Below are positions 4,194-5,877 of a stretch of 5,877 nucleotides of DNA, piece after piece (the stretch's first letter is position 1; every line of letters begins with the position of its first letter). Made by a program: the position numbers and the translations under genes. Origin of the DNA: Candidatus Thorarchaeota archaeon (GTDB taxonomy: Archaea; Asgardarchaeota; Thorarchaeia; Thorarchaeales; Thorarchaeaceae); NCBI GenBank assembly GCA_020355105.1, contig CP070658.1:819793-825669 (forward strand), given 5' to 3'. Under the pieces are notes generated by a model, which searched no databases, was not told where the DNA came from, and was given only the letters and a program-made list of their open reading frames with translations.

Positions 4194-5877
4194 ACTCTCT
4201 TAGGACATCAACCTTCGCTTCCGTGAATCGCGACGCCATTATTATCGGTATGACCGCGGCTGCCAGCACAGCAACCACCATGCTAACCATTCCAATCACA
4301 GCAGGAGCTGATAGGACCACGTTGGGCCTTACAAGTTGCTGGAGGTTCTGGCTTTGATTGGCAAGATCTCCGAATAGCTGAATGAAGCCAGTTCCGACAC
4401 CAAGAATCAGAGAGAACAGTATCATCACCATTATCTCTGCAACAAGAACCTTTAGAACCTGGCCACGCGTGAACCCGCGAACCCTGAGAAGTGTGGTTTC
4501 ATATTCCTTCTCCCTTAGTGTCAATCCTACCACAAGGGCTGTGCCGACAATTGCCAAGACCGCTGCAAAAGCGACACCCACCCATCTCGCTCTTGTGCCT
4601 CCAACTTCGAATGTGTTTTCCTCCATGGCCTTCAGCGATGACACAACAGAATCCGTGCTTTCTACCGCGGGGAACGTTGCCGCAATCTCCTCATCCAAGA
4701 GTGTACCATTGGTGTCGGCAGACGTCCTGATGAGGACATGACCCTCAGCATAGTCGACAAGGCCAGTTGAGTTCAGAAAATCATTAGGAACGAAGGAGGG
4801 GTATGTTCCCCCAAATGCAAATTGACCAAAGTCTCTTGCAATATCCCCAAATAGGGCTTCAAATGGACTAACGAACCCGACAAGGCCGACGATTTCCATC
4901 CGGTGAACGTCGCTCGCGCTGGTTCCACGCAATGTGATAAGGTTGCCAATCCTGAGGTCCAGTGCCCTCGCCACTGATACTGAAAGAAGAATCTTGTTCC
5001 CGGTGAAGTTTGAGAACACCTCATCCAAGGTGGGACCACTGAACCAGCTCTCCTCGTAGAATGCTGCTTGCGTCCAATTCTCCGGATATATCCCTCTTAC
5101 TTCCATACCGCCTGTCGTGCTACTCAAGGTTAGCCTATGCTCTAACGTCACAGCCTCCACTCCGTTGAGTGCTTCGATTGCATCAACCGTGTCAGTGAGA
5201 TTCGAACCTGCGGGGAATACTGCACCAACATCAGACCCTACATCATACAGGGTGGAGCGATGGACACGGTCTGCTTCTGAAAAGAGACCTCCAACACTGA
5301 AGAGGCCGTAGGAAACTATGAGTGCGACTACAAAGACCAAGGCTGCATTCCTTGAAGGGTTCCGCTTCACATTCCTGGTGGCCAGCCTTCCAAAAGCACC
5401 GAAGAAGCGGCTGAAAGCTTGTACAATCCACTCCTGAAACTTCTGCGAGCCGCGGAGCAAGATCTTGGTAAGACCATATAGGAATAGAATTGGGCCCGCG
5501 AAGTTGAGGAAGGCATCTACGGGGGTCCATATCCCAGTTACGATGAGGAGTAAGAAGTTTGTGGAAAGAGCTCCCGAAAGCACACTCTGCATATTGATTC
5601 CCAGAATCCATGCGACTATCTTGTAGGTGCCAAGAACGAGTGCAATTGTGGGCAATAGCCTCTTGTATTCTCTCTGTTCCTCTATGTAGACATACTGCTT
5701 CAGTGCATCTAGGGGATCAAGCTTTGATGCTCTTCCTGCGGGACCACGAACCGACCAGTACGCCAGGATTAGCGCAAATGCAACAACGAATACCGAGGTC
5801 ATAGGGTTGCCTGTGAATGCCAAGAGAAAGTTATCGATTGCTACTCCCACCACCATATGCCCAAGAACGGTACCGAG
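4192..5877 (-). CDS. FtsX/MacB-type ABC transporter permease, 5' part missing at the window edge
   Basis: The frame is open to the right edge: seven codons precede the ATG at 5856, so the true start lies outside and 561 residues are visible (numbered here from that ATG). The visible part starts in the last helix of a first FtsX domain (about 16-36), followed by the typical end GRASKLDPLDALK (41-53). Three helices follow at about 66-86, 96-110 and 116-134, then a second FtsX unit: LATRNVKRNPSRN (158-170), helix 171-193, an outside domain at 195-422, and helices at 425-447, 466-494 and 515-541. The cytoplasmic loop REKEYETTLLRVRGFTRGQ (448-466) is the coupling segment. Such proteins work with a MacB/LolD-type ATPase, here the next gene, to transmit force to, or export, surface substrates. 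Six N-X-S/T sequons all lie in predicted outside segments. The substrate cannot be told from sequence. Confidence 0.92.
   Translation of the reverse strand, partial: LGTVLGHMVVGVAIDNFLLAFTGNPMTSVFVVAFALILAYWSVRGPAGRASKLDPLDALKQYVYIEEQREYKRLLPTIALVLGTYKIVAWILGINMQSVLSGALSTNFLLLIVTGIWTPVDAFLNFAGPILFLYGLTKILLRGSQKFQEWIVQAFSRFFGAFGRLATRNVKRNPSRNAALVFVVALIVSYGLFSVGGLFSEADRVHRSTLYDVGSDVGAVFPAGSNLTDTVDAIEALNGVEAVTLEHRLTLSSTTGGMEVRGIYPENWTQAAFYEESWFSGPTLDEVFSNFTGNKILLSVSVARALDLRIGNLITLRGTSASDVHRMEIVGLVGFVSPFEALFGDIARDFGQFAFGGTYPSFVPNDFLNSTGLVDYAEGHVLIRTSADTNGTLLDEEIAATFPAVESTDSVVSSLKAMEENTFEVGGTRARWVGVAFAAVLAIVGTALVVGLTLREKEYETTLLRVRGFTRGQVLKVLVAEIMVMILFSLILGVGTGFIQLFGDLANQSQNLQQLVRPNVVLSAPAVIGMVSMVVAVLAAAVIPIIMASRFTEAKVDVLRE

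Noticed and set aside
4382..4741. 119-codon open frame on the plus strand opposite the permease
   Set aside because: It is antisense to a well-supported membrane protein gene, and its Ser/Thr/Pro-rich translation looks like a shadow of the coding strand.
5854..5856. ATG 5856 as the true permease start
   Set aside because: The frame stays open to the window edge and the visible part begins at the last helix of a first FtsX domain, so the gene must start outside the window.
5856..5866. Third occurrence of TATGCCCAAGA, also at 1884-1894
   Set aside because: It lies within permease codons, is far from the other copies and shows no paired arm nearby, so it is best taken as coincidence.

Overview
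The window looks like archaeal chromosomal DNA of moderate GC content. The main sign is a TTTATATA TATA element 30-40 bases upstream of two divergent start codons. Most other genes carry GGTGA/GAGGTGA-type Shine-Dalgarno sites, and a TTG start is likely in one gene. All six N-X-S/T sequons of the large permease fall in segments predicted to lie outside the cell, which fits archaeal surface glycosylation. The protein set (WCGDS thioredoxin-fold protein, HxlR regulator, two-domain FtsX permease) would suit an Asgard-type (for example Thorarchaeota-like) or other uncultured archaeon. That placement is an impression, not something the sequence proves.

Layout: bases 1-87 may hold the tail of an upstream gene. 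A thioredoxin-fold gene (99-569, +) converges on an HxlR-family regulator gene (585-989, -). That regulator is divergent from an iron-sulfur protein gene (1060-1803, +), and the 70-base gap between them holds one near-palindromic TATA box surrounded by repeated ACTTA half-sites. A 135-base gap (1804-1938) with a long inverted repeat and a possible 15-codon leader ORF follows. Next comes a small four-helix membrane protein (1939-2352, +). It converges, with only 9 bases between stop codons, on an isoaspartyl peptidase/L-asparaginase gene (2362-3237, -). Upstream of that on the minus strand are an ABC ATPase (3296-4180, -) and its FtsX-type permease (4192-5877, -, running off the right edge).

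How the genes may work together: 99-1803 reads as a small redox/iron-sulfur neighbourhood. It holds a one-cysteine thioredoxin-like protein, an HxlR regulator with the usual N-terminal sensor cysteine plus a cysteine-rich tail, and a cysteine-rich ferredoxin-like protein, probably under HxlR control through the shared divergent promoter. The right half encodes a MacB/LolCDE-type ABC system (permease then ATPase, 11 bases apart), with the asparaginase downstream on the same strand but separated by 58 bases and carrying its own Shine-Dalgarno site inside a potential hairpin. I see no RNA genes, CRISPR arrays, insertion sequences or attachment sites.
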